NCBI RefSeq assembly: GCF_040730185.1
Contig: NZ_CP160402.1
Span: 7,440,001 to 7,504,000, forward strand
Source: Streptomyces sp. Je 1-332
GTDB taxonomy: Bacteria; Actinomycetota; Actinomycetes; Streptomycetales; Streptomycetaceae
Length of the DNA: 64,000 nucleotides
Direction of reading: 5' to 3'
This document shows, one piece after another, positions 45,098 through 55,074 of the stretch. Position numbers and translations under genes: made by a program. Each line of letters starts with the position of its first letter. The first letter of the stretch is position 1. The notes below the pieces were generated by a model that worked only from the letters and a program-made list of their open reading frames with translations, searched no databases and was not told the DNA's origin.

Positions 45098-45140
45098 CCG
45101 AGCAGCACGCCCCCAGATCGTCGCCAGCAGTGGAGACACG

Positions 45141-46724
45141 ATGACGCAGCCGCCCCCCGAACAGCCCCCGCAGCAGCCGCAGGGCCCGTTGCCTCCGCAG
45201 GGCGCCTTCGGCCCGCCCCCGCAAGGCAGCTTCGGCCCGCCGGTCGCTCCGCCGCCCAGCGGCTTCGGCCCGCATCAGGTCTACCAGCCGATACCGGCGT
45301 CCGGCCGGCCGCCGGGCTCGGGCGGCAGACGGCCGGGTCGTCGTACCGCGATCGTCGTCTCCGTCGTCACCGCGATCGCCCTGATCGTCGGCGGCGGCGT
45401 CTGGTACGTGACATCGGCGGGCGACGGCTCGAAGGACAAGACGGCGGCCAAGCCGGGCGGCGACGGCGCGAAGCCCCCGTACGAGAAGCCCGAGGAGAAG
45501 GCACCGAAGGACCCCGAGGCCTTCTTCACGACCAAGGCATTGCAGCCCAAGTTGCCCAAGGGGGAGACCACTTGGAGGACGCAGGGGTCCTGGCTCACCG
45601 ACAAGGTGTACGCGAAGTCCTCGGTCGCGGCGATCGTCGGCGTCGACGCCACGTCGGGGAAGGGGCTCTGGCGCCTGCCGAAGCCGGGGCAGTCGTGTGC
45701 GGGCTCCCCGAACCTCGGCAAGGGCAACATCGCCGTCGTCGTCACGGGGGCGAAAGTGCACGACGACAGGGGCTTCAAGGACGCGTGCACCGAGGTGACC
45801 GCCTTCGACGTGGACACCGGTGACAAGCTCTGGACCAAGTCGATCACCGTCGGCTACGAGAAGAAGAAGACGGAGTTCGACCAGGTCACCATCAGCGGCG
45901 ACACGGTCGCCGTCGGAGGCCTCTACGGCGGCGCGGCCTTCGACCTGCGCAGCGGCGACGTCCGGTGGGAGCCGAAGCAGGGGGAGGAGTGCCGCGACGT
46001 CGGGTACGGGGGCGGCGAGCGGCTCGTGGCGGTCCGCTCCTGCGGTGACTACGGCTCGCAGCGCTTCCAGATACAGCTGCTCGACCCGGCCACGGGAAAG
46101 TCGAAGTGGACCCACAAGCTGCCGGCGGGCGTCCGCAGCCCGAACCTGGTCTCCACCAAGCCGGTGGTCGTCGCACTCGACTCCGGAGAGATCACCGCGT
46201 CCGGAGCCACGGACGTCTTCCCCCTCGACGAGAAGGGCAACCGGCGTACGAGGATCGCCCTGACGGACGGCAAGTACCTGCACAACTGCGGCAGGGTCCA
46301 CGTCGCCGAGGACTGCCGGGCCATCGCGGCGGGCAACGGCAAGCTCTACGTCGCCACCGAGAAACGCGAAGGGGCGAAGGAGTTCTCGTCGACGAACGAC
46401 ATCGTGGTCTTCTCCCTGGCCACCGGCAAGACCACGGGGGAGAGGGTGGAGGGGGGCGACAGCTCCCCGATCTTCCCGATCCGCATGGACGGCGGGAACG
46501 TGCTCGTGTACAAGAGCGGCTTCAAACCGCAGGTTGTCTCCCTCGACGGCAGGAACCTGAAGAAGGAGACGGTGCTTCTCGCGGGCACCGGGTCGGCCGC
46601 GCTCTCGCCCCTGATCTCCGAAATGCGCTTTTACCGCAACAAGCTGTTCGTCAGCTCCGATCTGCTCGGCCAGCCCTCATCGGACAAGAAGGAGATCATG
46701 ATGTTCGGCTTCGCGGCCAAGTAG
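45141..46724 (+). CDS. Membrane-anchored PQQ-like beta-propeller protein
   Basis: A 527-residue paralogue of the previous PQQ gene. The N-terminal 65 residues are Pro/Gln-rich (QPPPEQPPQQPQGPLPPQG), followed by one transmembrane helix near 69-92, a Lys/Pro/Glu-rich linker and an extracellular propeller (TSGKGLWRLPKPGQSC, DVDTGDKLWTKSI, DLRSGDVRWEPKQ, DPATGKSKWTHKL). Paired Cys residues in the propeller (QSCAGSP, EECRDVG, RSCGDYG, LHNCGRVHVAEDC) suggest disulfides in an exported protein. Function unknown. Confidence 0.85.
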   Translation: MTQPPPEQPPQQPQGPLPPQGAFGPPPQGSFGPPVAPPPSGFGPHQVYQPIPASGRPPGSGGRRPGRRTAIVVSVVTAIALIVGGGVWYVTSAGDGSKDKTAAKPGGDGAKPPYEKPEEKAPKDPEAFFTTKALQPKLPKGETTWRTQGSWLTDKVYAKSSVAAIVGVDATSGKGLWRLPKPGQSCAGSPNLGKGNIAVVVTGAKVHDDRGFKDACTEVTAFDVDTGDKLWTKSITVGYEKKKTEFDQVTISGDTVAVGGLYGGAAFDLRSGDVRWEPKQGEECRDVGYGGGERLVAVRSCGDYGSQRFQIQLLDPATGKSKWTHKLPAGVRSPNLVSTKPVVVALDSGEITASGATDVFPLDEKGNRRTRIALTDGKYLHNCGRVHVAEDCRAIAAGNGKLYVATEKREGAKEFSSTNDIVVFSLATGKTTGERVEGGDSSPIFPIRMDGGNVLVYKSGFKPQVVSLDGRNLKKETVLLAGTGSAALSPLISEMRFYRNKLFVSSDLLGQPSSDKKEIMMFGFAAK

Positions 46725-46758
46725 GCACAGGCCGCGCGGGCACAGCGGCAGCGGGCCC

Positions 46759-49323
46759 TCACTCGTGCGCGATGGCCGCGAGCACGTTCATGCGTGAGGC
46801 ACGCAGCGCGGGGAGCAGGGCCGCCACCAGGCCGACGATCACCGAGCCGATCAGCACCGCGATCACCGTCGTCCAGGGGATCGCGAACGCCGTCATGCCC
46901 TGCAGCGCGAGCACCTGTTGGGCCGCGACGCCCCACAGCAGACCGAGCGCGAGCCCGAGCAGCGCGCCGAACACCGCGATCACCACCGACTCCAGCCGGA
47001 TCATCCTGCGCAACTGCCGCCGGGCGAGACCGATGGCACGCAGCAGACCGATCTCGCGGGTGCGCTCCACGACCGAAAGGGCAAGGGTGTTGACCACGCC
47101 GAGGACCGCGATGATGATCGCCAGGCCGAGCAGCGCGTAGACGAGGTAGAGCATCACGGCGATCTGCTCGCGGATCAGTTCCTTGTAGTCGGCCTGGTCG
47201 CGGACCTGCACCTGCGGGTACGGGTCAAGCGTCTTCTCCAGCCGGTCGCGCAGTGTGTCGGCCTCCGTGCCCGAGGCCGCGTTCACGTACAGCGCGGAGT
47301 CCTGACCGCCCGGCATGAACTTCTCGACCGTCTCCATGCCGAAGAAGACGCCACCCTCGATGCCGAACCCTTCCGATCCGGGCTGGTCGGTGAGCGCCCC
47401 CACCGTCAGCTCCGTCTCGCGTCCGCCGGGGAACTGCACGGGCAGCCTGGAGCCCACCCGGGCCTTGTGTTCCCGCGCGAAGTCCCGCTGCATGGCGATG
47501 CTTCCGGGCGCCAGAGCCCGTGAGGTGCCGCCCTCGACGTACGTGACGCGGGCGACGTCCTCGAGGCGCGGGTCGTAGCCGGCCGCGGTCGTCTCCACGC
47601 TCCTGCCGTCCGGCATGGACACCTTCACGGGCGCGAACCGCTGGCGCACGACAAGCCCGGCGCCCTCGGTGTCCTTCACCTTCTCGGTGATTTCCTGTGA
47701 GAAGGGCATGAAGTTGCTGTTCTGTACGACGAAGTCGGCGCCCAGCGTCTTGTCGATCTGTTCGTCGAACGACTTGGTCATCGACGCGCTCGCCACGGAC
47801 ATGCCGCTCACCAGGGCGAGGCCCACCATCAGCGCGGCGGCCGTGGCGCCCGTACGGCGCGGGTTGCGCAGCGCGTTGCGCTGGCTCATCCGGCCGACCG
47901 AGCCGAACAGGGCGGGGAAGGCGCCGCCGAGCACCCGGATCACGGGGCGGACGAGAAGCGGTCCCGCGACGACGGTGGCGATCAGGGTGAGGACGAGGCC
48001 GAGACCGAGCAGGGAGGCTGCCGACGAGGTCTTCTCGGCGGTGGCACAGCCCACCAGCGCGGCGGCGCCCGCCGCCCCGACGACCGAGCCGACCACCGCG
48101 CGGATCTTCAACGGCCGCCCCACGCCCGCGATTTCGGCGTCCGCGAGCGCGGCCATCGGCGACACGTGAGCCGCGCGCCGAGCCGGGAGATACGCCGCGA
48201 CGAACGTGACGCCGACCCCGACGACGTACGAGGCGACGGGAGTTCCCCACCCGATGACCATCTCGGTGGACTTCAGGTTCATCCCGAAGGCGCTCATCAG
48301 CTCGATGAGGCCGGCCGCGAGGCCGATACCCGCCGCGAGGCCGAGCGTGGAGCCGACCACGCCGAGCAGGACGGCCTCGGTGAGCACGGAGCGGCGGACC
48401 TGTCTGCGGTCGGCGCCGAGCGCGCGCAGCAGACCCAGTTCGCGGGTGCGCTGGGCGATCAGCATCGAGAAGGTGTTGACGATCAGGAAGATGCCGACCA
48501 GGACGGCGATACCGGCGAAGCCGAGCATCACGTACTTGATGACGTCGAGGAAGCCGCCGAGTTCGGAGGCCGCCGACTCGGCCTGTTCGTCGGCGGTCTT
48601 CAGGTCGTATCCCGAGCCGAGTTCGGCGGTGATACGGCGCTTGAGTTCGGTGTCGCTCACGCCGGCCGCGGCGTCCACGGACAGGCCCGTGGCCGCGTCC
48701 TTGTCGCCCAGGAGTTCACGCTGGGCGGTCGGGGTGTCCAGGAAGAGCAGGGCCGCACCAGGGTTGGTGGTGGTGAAGGTGACGATGCCGACGACCTCGA
48801 CCTTGAACGAGCCCGGCGCGGCGAGCACCGTGAGCGTGTCGCCGATCCGTACGTCCTTCTTGTCGGCCGTGTCCGCGTCGAGCAGCGCCTGGTCCCTGCC
48901 GCGCGGAGCGTGCCCGGAGGTCAGCTCGACCGGGCTGCGGTCGGAGACGTACCAGTTCGTGGCGACGGTGGGGGCGCCGGAGGTGGGGCCGACCGGATCG
49001 TTCCCGCTGTCGACGACCGTGATGTTCTCGACGGCAGCGTCCAGGCGGGTCCGGGCGACTCCGTCGACCTCGGCGACGCGGTCGGCGAGTTTCGCGAGGA
49101 TCGTCGGCGTCCGCCCCGAGGGAACCGCCTCGTCGAGGTCCTCCTTCGGCTCGACGGTCACATCGGCGGACGTCGTGGCGAAGAGCCGGTCGAAGGTGCG
49201 GGCCACCGTGTCCGAGAAGATCAGGCTGCCCGCGACGAACGCCACCGAGAGAAGCACGGCGAGCGCGGAGAGCAGCAGTCGGCCCTTGTGTGCGAGGAAG
49301 CTTCTGAGCGTCGCCTTCAGCAT
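46759..49323 (-). CDS. MacB/FtsX-type ABC transporter permease
   Basis: An 854-residue permease with the duplicated FtsX architecture: transmembrane helix 1 near 15-38, a first extracellular domain to about 250, three helices about 265-395 (IVNTFSMLIAQRTRELGLLRALGADRRQ, the FtsX coupling motif), two more helices about 420-480, a second extracellular domain and a second FtsX core at about 720-850 (VVNTLALSVVERTREIGLLRAIGLARRQ). It exports lipoproteins, peptides or antibiotics using the ATPase gene 14 bases upstream. Both periplasm-type domains are large, as in actinobacterial permeases of this type. Confidence 0.93.
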   Translation of the reverse strand: MLKATLRSFLAHKGRLLLSALAVLLSVAFVAGSLIFSDTVARTFDRLFATTSADVTVEPKEDLDEAVPSGRTPTILAKLADRVAEVDGVARTRLDAAVENITVVDSGNDPVGPTSGAPTVATNWYVSDRSPVELTSGHAPRGRDQALLDADTADKKDVRIGDTLTVLAAPGSFKVEVVGIVTFTTTNPGAALLFLDTPTAQRELLGDKDAATGLSVDAAAGVSDTELKRRITAELGSGYDLKTADEQAESAASELGGFLDVIKYVMLGFAGIAVLVGIFLIVNTFSMLIAQRTRELGLLRALGADRRQVRRSVLTEAVLLGVVGSTLGLAAGIGLAAGLIELMSAFGMNLKSTEMVIGWGTPVASYVVGVGVTFVAAYLPARRAAHVSPMAALADAEIAGVGRPLKIRAVVGSVVGAAGAAALVGCATAEKTSSAASLLGLGLVLTLIATVVAGPLLVRPVIRVLGGAFPALFGSVGRMSQRNALRNPRRTGATAAALMVGLALVSGMSVASASMTKSFDEQIDKTLGADFVVQNSNFMPFSQEITEKVKDTEGAGLVVRQRFAPVKVSMPDGRSVETTAAGYDPRLEDVARVTYVEGGTSRALAPGSIAMQRDFAREHKARVGSRLPVQFPGGRETELTVGALTDQPGSEGFGIEGGVFFGMETVEKFMPGGQDSALYVNAASGTEADTLRDRLEKTLDPYPQVQVRDQADYKELIREQIAVMLYLVYALLGLAIIIAVLGVVNTLALSVVERTREIGLLRAIGLARRQLRRMIRLESVVIAVFGALLGLALGLLWGVAAQQVLALQGMTAFAIPWTTVIAVLIGSVIVGLVAALLPALRASRMNVLAAIAHE

Positions 49324-49337
49324 GGTCGCGGGCCGCC

Positions 49338-50219
49338 TCAGTCCCGGTCCGTCACGCTGCCGGCTCCGGGCCCGCTCTTTGGTTCTCGTCCTGCTTCTCG
49401 TTCTGCTTCTTGCTCTTGCTCCAGCTGTTGCTCGTGCGACGACGCGTGCATCACGTCGAACCTTTTGAGGCGTTCGAGGACCGACTCCGCGGACGGGCGC
49501 GGCATTTCGTCGACGATGCGGCCGTCCGCGAGGAAGAGCACCAGGTCGGCGTGGGCGGCAGCGCCGGGGTCGTGGGTCACCATCACGACGGTCTGCTCCA
49601 GCGTGTCGACGGCCTCGCGCAGGAAGCCGAGCACTTCCAGGCCCGCGCGCGAGTCGAGGTTGCCGGTCGGTTCGTCCGCGAAGATCAGCTCGGGGCGCGA
49701 GGCGAGCGCCCGCGCGCACGCCACGCGCTGCTGCTGGCCGCCGGAGAGCTGGGCGGGCCGGTGCTTGAGGCGGTCACGCAGCCCGAGCGTCTCGATGACG
49801 TGGTCGAGCCACGCGCGGTCGGGACGCTGGCCCGCGATGTCCATGGGCAGCGTGATGTTCTCGGCGGCGTTCAGGGTCGGGATGAGGTTGAAGGACTGGA
49901 ACATGAATCCGATGCGGTCCCGCCGCAGCTGCGTCAGCTCCCGTTCCCTGAGCCCGGTGATCTCCGTGTCGCCGAGCCACACCTGGCCGGCGGAGACCGT
50001 GTCGAGCCCGGCGAGCAGATGCATGAGCGTGGACTTCCCCGAACCGGACGGGCCCATGACGGCCGTGAAACGACCGCGTGCGATGTCCACGTCGACCGCG
50101 TCGAGGGCGAGCACGGTCGTCTCCCCGGAGCCGTACGCCTTGGTCAGACCGCGTGCCCGTGCGGCGACCTCGCTGGGCTCCGCGAGGCCTCTGGTCGATG
50201 CCGAAGCAGGTGTGGACAA
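49338..50219 (-). CDS. MacB-type ABC transporter ATPase
   Basis: A 293-residue ATPase of the lipoprotein-release/MacB class. Walker A is GPSGSGKST near 58-66, the Q-loop FMFQSFNLIPTLNAAENI, signature LSGGQQQRVACARAL, Walker B LIFADEPTGNLD and the switch histidine in VTHDPGAAAHAD. I start it at TTG 50219 because AGGAGG precedes it at ideal spacing; the in-frame extension upstream has no ribosome-binding site. The C-terminal 40 residues are a Glu/Gln-rich tail (EQQLEQEQEAEREAGRE). It is followed by the permease gene after 14 bases. Confidence 0.92.
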   Translation of the reverse strand: MSTPASASTRGLAEPSEVAARARGLTKAYGSGETTVLALDAVDVDIARGRFTAVMGPSGSGKSTLMHLLAGLDTVSAGQVWLGDTEITGLRERELTQLRRDRIGFMFQSFNLIPTLNAAENITLPMDIAGQRPDRAWLDHVIETLGLRDRLKHRPAQLSGGQQQRVACARALASRPELIFADEPTGNLDSRAGLEVLGFLREAVDTLEQTVVMVTHDPGAAAHADLVLFLADGRIVDEMPRPSAESVLERLKRFDVMHASSHEQQLEQEQEAEREAGREPKSGPGAGSVTDRD

Positions 50220-50382
50220 CGCCGCCTCCTGGGTCGTGGCCGCTCCAACTCCCTTAATCCAGCCGAGAGTAGAGGGTCGGGGCGGGCGCCGGTATCCCTC
50301 TGGTGGAGGAGGACGGGGCGAGCGGGCGGGCCGTCGCGGACGAACTGCGGAAGTGGCGCCGCCGGCCTCCGGGCGAGTCACG

Positions 50383-50428
50383 GCTCGGCGGGGTCTCACA
50401 GGGATGCTCGGCGGGGTCTCATTGGGAT
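50383..50428 (+). repeat. 23-bp imperfect tandem duplication
   Basis: Two adjoining 23-bp units, differing at two positions, each starting GCTCGGCGGGGTCTCA and ending GGGAT. They are in the 280-base gap between the divergent ABC ATPase and VOC genes, about 70-115 bases upstream of the VOC start. No gene in the rest of the gap. Confidence 0.7.
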
Positions 50429-50499
50429 GAGGTGCGCGCCATTGATCATGCGGCGGGGATAGGTTCGGCCGGAGAGAGCCGCACTTCAGGAGGACGCCC

Positions 50500-50862
50500 A
50501 TGCCTGCCGCCATCCAGCCGATGATCATCACCCCGGATCTCGACCGCCTGCTGCGTTTCTACCAGGAGCTGCTCGGGGCCGTGGAGGTGTCGAGGACTCC
50601 GGACGAGGGGCCCGCGTTCTTCGTGGACCTGCGCATCGGCGACTCGGAGCTCGGCGTCGTCTCGGACACGAGCGTGCCGCTCGACACGCCGCAGCGCATT
50701 CTCCTGAGCGTGGCGGTGGAGGCCGTGGACGACCTCCTGGAGCGGGTGGACTCCCTCGGCGGTGAGACGCTCGGGCCGGCCAACGACATGCCGTGGGGAC
50801 AGCGCGTCGCCCACATCAAGGACCCGGACGGCAACGCGGTCAACCTCACGCAGCTGATCTGA
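50500..50862 (+). CDS. VOC-family (glyoxalase superfamily) protein
   Basis: A 120-residue VOC protein: PMIITPDLDRLLRFYQELLGAVEV in the first module and GQRVAHIKDPDGNAVNLTQLI in the second. The canonical metal His of the first strand is replaced (MIITP), so it may not bind a metal like glyoxalase I; antibiotic-binding members of the family also lack it. ATG with AGGAGG eight bases before. Isolated gene, substrate unknown. Confidence 0.85.
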   Translation: MPAAIQPMIITPDLDRLLRFYQELLGAVEVSRTPDEGPAFFVDLRIGDSELGVVSDTSVPLDTPQRILLSVAVEAVDDLLERVDSLGGETLGPANDMPWGQRVAHIKDPDGNAVNLTQLI

Positions 50863-50888
50863 GGCCGAACCTCCCGGTACGGGCCGGG

Positions 50889-51560
50889 TCAGTCGCTCTC
50901 CGGCCGTCGTGCCGTGCCGAGCACGCAGTACGAGGTGGGCAGTCGCGGGCCCTTCGGCGGCACCAACAGCCTCCGGTACGGGCCGATCTCGAAGCCCGCG
51001 GCGCGCAGGGCCGCCAGGGGGTCGCGTGCCACGTGACAGCCGCCGAAGAGGGGTGGCCAGAGCGTGCGGTCCAGGACGCGCTGCGTGGCCGCCATCGCGG
51101 CGCCCGGAGCCACGCCGTGCTCGAAGAACCGCAGCTCGCCGCCCGGCCGCAGGACCCGCCGCAGCTCGCCGAGCGCACGGGGCACGTCGCGCACGCTGCA
51201 CAGCACGAGCGAGGCCACGGCGCCGTCGAAGGCCTCGCTCTTGACGGGCAGCGCTTCGGCGGCGCCGGGCACGACGTCGACCGGTACGTCGGCGCGCACG
51301 GCCGCGGACGCGGCCAACTGCCGCAGGACGCGCTCCGGTTCGATCGCCACGACCTCGGAGACCGCCGCCGGAAAGTGCGCGAAGTTCAGGCCGTTCCCCG
51401 CACCGACCTCGATCACCCGCCCGGAGAGCCCGGCGAGCAGCTCCTTGCGGTACGTGGCGATGACGCGCTCGGCGGCCACGCTCTGCCGGGCGTAGAACCG
51501 GGCGAAGACGGGGTGGTGCACCGCGTCCCGGGACGCGGCTTTGGCGAAACGCGGTGACAT
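50889..51560 (-). CDS. Class I SAM-dependent methyltransferase
   Basis: A 223-residue methyltransferase. Motif I is VIEVGAGNGLNFAHFP (near 50-65), followed by the acidic residue in VVAIEPE, LPVKSEAFDGAVASLVLCSV (motif II region) and LRRVLRPGGELRFFEHG. The C-terminal part has WPPLFGGCHVARDPLAALRAAGFEI, as in UbiE/phosphatidylethanolamine methyltransferase-like proteins, so a small molecule or lipid is the likely acceptor. ATG with GAGGAGG upstream. It is on the bio-gene strand but 123 bases past bioD, probably unrelated. Confidence 0.88.
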   Translation of the reverse strand: MSPRFAKAASRDAVHHPVFARFYARQSVAAERVIATYRKELLAGLSGRVIEVGAGNGLNFAHFPAAVSEVVAIEPERVLRQLAASAAVRADVPVDVVPGAAEALPVKSEAFDGAVASLVLCSVRDVPRALGELRRVLRPGGELRFFEHGVAPGAAMAATQRVLDRTLWPPLFGGCHVARDPLAALRAAGFEIGPYRRLLVPPKGPRLPTSYCVLGTARRPESD

Positions 51561-51683
51561 GGGCCCTCCTCGACGGGACGAGCGGTTACCGCAATGGTGC
51601 CCCGCCGCGACCGTTTTTCCCACGCCGCACGTGCGGTGGCGGTGGGCCGCCACCCGCGCGGCGGCCGCGTACCGCCCGGGGGC

Positions 51684-52424
51684 TCAGCCCGCAACCCCCA
51701 GCCCTCGCGGTGCCTCCCGTCCGGTGAACGTCCCTGCGTCCCATCGGCCGCCCAGCTGCGGCGCCAGCCAATCGGCTGCCTGCGTACGGAAGTCGGGGCG
51801 GGTGAGGGAGCCCGCGCCCTGCGGTACCGCGCCGAGCAGTGGTGCGCCCGCCGACTGGGGCAGGTCCGCGAGGTTGCAGCGCGATGCCAGGTCCGGTGCG
51901 GTGGCCCAGCTGCCGATCGTCACGCCCAAGGGGGTCAGGCCCCGGGCTCGCAGGGCCTCCGCCGTGAGCGCCGTCGAGTTCAGCGTGCCGAGACCCGCCG
52001 AGGCGACCACCAGGACCGGGGCGGAAAGGAGGCGCGCGGCATCGGCCAGGGTGGCGCCCTCGTCGTCGTAGCGCACGAGCAGACCGCCCGCGCCCTCGAC
52101 CAGGACCAGGTCGTGCTCCGCCGCCAACTTCTCCGCCGCCGTGGCCACTTCGTACGGGCGCACCGGCTCCATGCCCGCCCGTCGCGCGGCGGTGTTCGGC
52201 GCCAACGGCTCGGGGAAGCGGGCGAGTTCGAGGGTCGTGACCGCGTCACCCGCCAGCCGCTTCACCTCCTGCGCGTCGCCCGGCTCGCCGGGAGCCACCC
52301 CCGTCTGCGCGGGCTTGAGCATCGCGACGCTGCGCCCCGAAGCGAGCGCGAGGGCGGCCACCGCCGCGGTCGTCACCGTCTTGCCGATCTCGGTGCCCGT
52401 CCCGGACACCACGACGACCGTCAT
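51684..52424 (-). CDS. bioD: Dethiobiotin synthetase
   Basis: A 246-residue BioD, which closes the ureido ring of biotin from 7,8-diaminopelargonate, CO2 and ATP. The P-loop is GTGTEIGKT (8-16); LKPAQTGV carries the substrate lysine, [21 protein letters not shown] the acidic active-site residues and [22 protein letters not shown] the nucleotide-binding part. Last of the three-gene set bioB-bioA-bioD with one base between bioA and bioD. Confidence 0.96.
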   Translation of the reverse strand: MTVVVVSGTGTEIGKTVTTAAVAALALASGRSVAMLKPAQTGVAPGEPGDAQEVKRLAGDAVTTLELARFPEPLAPNTAARRAGMEPVRPYEVATAAEKLAAEHDLVLVEGAGGLLVRYDDEGATLADAARLLSAPVLVVASAGLGTLNSTALTAEALRARGLTPLGVTIGSWATAPDLASRCNLADLPQSAGAPLLGAVPQGAGSLTRPDFRTQAADWLAPQLGGRWDAGTFTGREAPRGLGVAG

Positions 52425-52425
52425 C

Positions 52426-53733
52426 TCAGCCCTCCTTCGCCGCCGCGCACACCGCGCGCCCGATCCGTGCCACGTCGTCGTCGCTCGTGATGAACGGCGG
52501 CATCGTGTAGACGAGGTCGCGGAAGGGCCGCACCCACACCCCTTCGCGCGTCGCGGCCCGCGTCGCCGCCGCCATGTCCACGTCGTGGTCAAGCTGTACG
52601 ACGCCGATCGCACCGAGCACGCGTACGTCACGGACGCCCGGCAGATCCGCCGCCTCGGCGAGCGTGTCGCGCAGGCCCGTCTCGATGCGCTTGACCTCGG
52701 TCCGCCAGTCCTGCCCGAGCAGCAGCTCGATCGAGGCGCCGGCCACCGCGGTGGCCAGCGGATTGCCCATGAACGTCGGGCCGTGGGCCAGCACGGGTAC
52801 CTCACCCCGAGAGATGCCGTCCGCGACCCGCGAGGTGCACAGTGTCGCGGCCAGCGTCAGATATCCGCCGGTCAGCGCCTTGCCCAGGCACATCACATCG
52901 GGCGTGACGCCCGCGTGGTCCGCGGCGAACAGCTCGCCCGTGCGGCCGAACCCCGTGGCGATCTCGTCGAACACGAGCAGCACGTCGTGCTCGTCACAGG
53001 CCTCACGCAACACCCGAAGATAGGCGGGGGAGTGGAACCGCATACCACCCGCGCCCTGCACCACCGGCTCCACGATCACGCCGGCAAGTTCGTCGGCGTG
53101 GCGCCCGATCATCTCCCGCAGGTGCTCGGCGTACTCCTCGTCGTACGCGTCGAAGGCCGTGGGCGGCGCGTCCGCGAACACCTGCTCGGGCAGCGCTCCC
53201 TGCCACAGCTCGTGCATGCCGCCCTCGGGGTCGCACACCGACATGGGCTGCCAGGTGTCCCCGTGGTAGCCGCCGCGCCAGGTCAGCATCCGCCGCTTGG
53301 CCGGGCGCCCGAGCGAGCGCCAGTGCTGCAGGCACATCTTGACCGCGACCTCGACCGACACCGAACCGGAGTCCGCGAGGAAGACGTGTTCCAGGCCCTC
53401 CGGCGATATGTCGACAAGGCGCTTCGCCAGGCGGACGGCGGGCTCATGGGTGAGCCCGCCGAACATGACATGGCTCATCCGGTCCAGCTGCCCGCGCACC
53501 GCGTCGTTGAGCACGGGGTGGTTGTAGCCGTGGATCGCCGACCACCAGGACGACATCCCGTCGACCAACTCGCCCCCGTCGCCCGCGAGCCGCAGCCGCA
53601 CACCGCTCGCCGACTCGACGACCAGGGGCTCCTGACGGCCGGGCATCGGGCCGTACGGATGCCACACATGGCGCCGGTCGAGGTCGAGCAGCTGGGGAAC
53701 GTCGAGCGGTCGGGGCGCGGAGAAGTCAGGCAT
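52426..53733 (-). CDS. bioA: Adenosylmethionine-8-amino-7-oxononanoate aminotransferase
   Basis: A 435-residue class III, PLP-dependent BioA, which converts KAPA to DAPA with SAM as amino donor. It has VWHPYGPM at its start, [28 protein letters not shown], the GGYHGDT motif, [12 protein letters not shown] with the PLP aspartate, and the Schiff-base lysine in [11 protein letters not shown]. The start overlaps the bioB 3' end by eight bases, so the two are translationally coupled. Confidence 0.96.
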   Translation of the reverse strand: MPDFSAPRPLDVPQLLDLDRRHVWHPYGPMPGRQEPLVVESASGVRLRLAGDGGELVDGMSSWWSAIHGYNHPVLNDAVRGQLDRMSHVMFGGLTHEPAVRLAKRLVDISPEGLEHVFLADSGSVSVEVAVKMCLQHWRSLGRPAKRRMLTWRGGYHGDTWQPMSVCDPEGGMHELWQGALPEQVFADAPPTAFDAYDEEYAEHLREMIGRHADELAGVIVEPVVQGAGGMRFHSPAYLRVLREACDEHDVLLVFDEIATGFGRTGELFAADHAGVTPDVMCLGKALTGGYLTLAATLCTSRVADGISRGEVPVLAHGPTFMGNPLATAVAGASIELLLGQDWRTEVKRIETGLRDTLAEAADLPGVRDVRVLGAIGVVQLDHDVDMAAATRAATREGVWVRPFRDLVYTMPPFITSDDDVARIGRAVCAAAKEG

Positions 53734-54910
53734 TGGGCGCCAGATCCGTCCCCGCGCCCCGGCGGCGTACCGCCACCAGGTCCGTGCGCGCCTCGGACGT
53801 CTCGCCCTCCGCGGCCTCCATCGGCGCGGGTTCGGACGAACCGCACGGCCCGCAGCCGCCCCCACCGTCCCCGTGCGACCCGCAACCCGCGGCCGCCGGC
53901 GCGTCCGCGCGGTGCTCCGGAAGCGTCACCGTGTCCGTGCCCTCAACCTCGAACCCGGCGTCCGCGATCATCTCCAGGTCGGTCTTGCCGGCCTGGCCCT
54001 CGCTGGTCAGGTAGTCGCCCAGGAAGATCGAGTTGGCGAGGTGCAGCGCCAGGGGCTGCATCGAACGCAGATGCACCTCGCGGCCGCCCGCGATGCGGAC
54101 CTCCACGTCGGGGCAGACGAAGCGGACCATGGCGAGAATGCGCAGGCAGCGCTGCGGGGTGAGGTTCCACTCCTTGGCGAGCGGGGTGCCCTCGAAGGGG
54201 ATCAGGAAGTTGACCGGTACGGAGTCGGGGTCGAGGTCGCGCAGCGCGTAGACCACGTCCACCAGGTCCTCGTCGCTCTCGCCCATGCCCGCGATCAGAC
54301 CCGAACAGGCGGAGAGGCCCGCTGCCTGCGCCTGCTGGACGGTGTCCACGCGGTCGGCGTACGTGTGCGTCGTGGTGATCTCGCCGTACGTCGCCTCGGA
54401 CGTGTTGAGGTTGTGGTTGTACGCGTCCGCGCCCGCCGTGCGCAGTTTGTCCGCCTGGCCCGCGGAGAGCAGTCCGAGGCACGCGCACACCTCGACGCCT
54501 TCGTTGTTCTCCTTGATCGCCTCGATGGTCTGCGAGACCCGGTCGACGTCACGGTCGGTCGGACCGCGCCCGCTGGCGACCAGGCAGACCCGCTTGGCGC
54601 CACCCGCGACACCGGCAGCGGCGGCCTGCGAGGCCTCGTCGGGCTTGAGCCAGGTGTACTTGAGGATGCCTGCCGTCGAGCCGAGGCGCTGCGAACAGTA
54701 CGAGCAGTCCTCCGGGCAGAGCCCCGACTTGAGATTGACCAGATAGTTGAGTTTCACCCGGCGCCCGAACCACTGCCGCCGTACCTTCCCGGCGGCGGAA
54801 ACCACGTCCAGAAGCTCGTCGTCGGAGGTGGCCAGCACGGCCAGCGCCTCTTCACGGGTCGGCAGCTCGCGCCGAAGCCCCTTGTCCACCAGCGTGTTCA
54901 GCAGATCCAT
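53726..54910 (-). CDS. bioB: Biotin synthase with a Cys-rich C-terminal tail
   Basis: A 394-residue radical-SAM enzyme that inserts sulfur into dethiobiotin. The [4Fe-4S] motif CPEDCSYC gives Cys65, Cys69 and Cys72; YNHNLNTS and the arginine in VRIAGGRE, a [2Fe-2S] ligand, are present. After the normal end ([15 protein letters not shown]) there are about 60 additional residues with [15 protein letters not shown] (Cys343, His346, Cys353, Cys356), which is absent from the short E. coli-type enzymes. It could bind a metal or a further cluster. First gene of bioBAD, divergent from bioF. Confidence 0.95.
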   Translation of the reverse strand: MDLLNTLVDKGLRRELPTREEALAVLATSDDELLDVVSAAGKVRRQWFGRRVKLNYLVNLKSGLCPEDCSYCSQRLGSTAGILKYTWLKPDEASQAAAAGVAGGAKRVCLVASGRGPTDRDVDRVSQTIEAIKENNEGVEVCACLGLLSAGQADKLRTAGADAYNHNLNTSEATYGEITTTHTYADRVDTVQQAQAAGLSACSGLIAGMGESDEDLVDVVYALRDLDPDSVPVNFLIPFEGTPLAKEWNLTPQRCLRILAMVRFVCPDVEVRIAGGREVHLRSMQPLALHLANSIFLGDYLTSEGQAGKTDLEMIADAGFEVEGTDTVTLPEHRADAPAAAGCGSHGDGGGGCGPCGSSEPAPMEAAEGETSEARTDLVAVRRRGAGTDLAPNA

Positions 54911-54978
54911 GGCGCTGATCCTTACGCACGAGGGCCTCGCTTTCCAAGGAGAGTTCGCACAACAGAAACCCTGAGAGG

Positions 54979-54994
54979 TGTGGGTATTGCCACA
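54979..54994. promoter_or_regulatory. Small dyad between bioB and bioF
   Basis: TGTGG-gtattg-CCACA lies in the 164-base divergent region, 68 bases from the bioB start. It is the only symmetrical element I see there and could bind a biotin regulator; it does not match a published operator that I can name. Confidence 0.3.
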
Positions 54995-55074
54995 TCCTGG
55001 GCCGGTGGCCGGGCGGCTAGGGTCTGTGCACTGTCTACAAACCGGCCAGTGCTGACGACCCGGAGGGGACCCCC

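Noticed and set aside
48166..50430. Plus-strand frame (750 codons) across the FtsX permease and ATPase
   Set aside because: Antisense shadow of the ABC exporter genes.
49324..50531. ABC ATPase start at the far upstream in-frame codon (50531)
   Set aside because: The extension has no ribosome-binding site and overlaps the divergent VOC gene; TTG 50219 has AGGAGG at ideal spacing.
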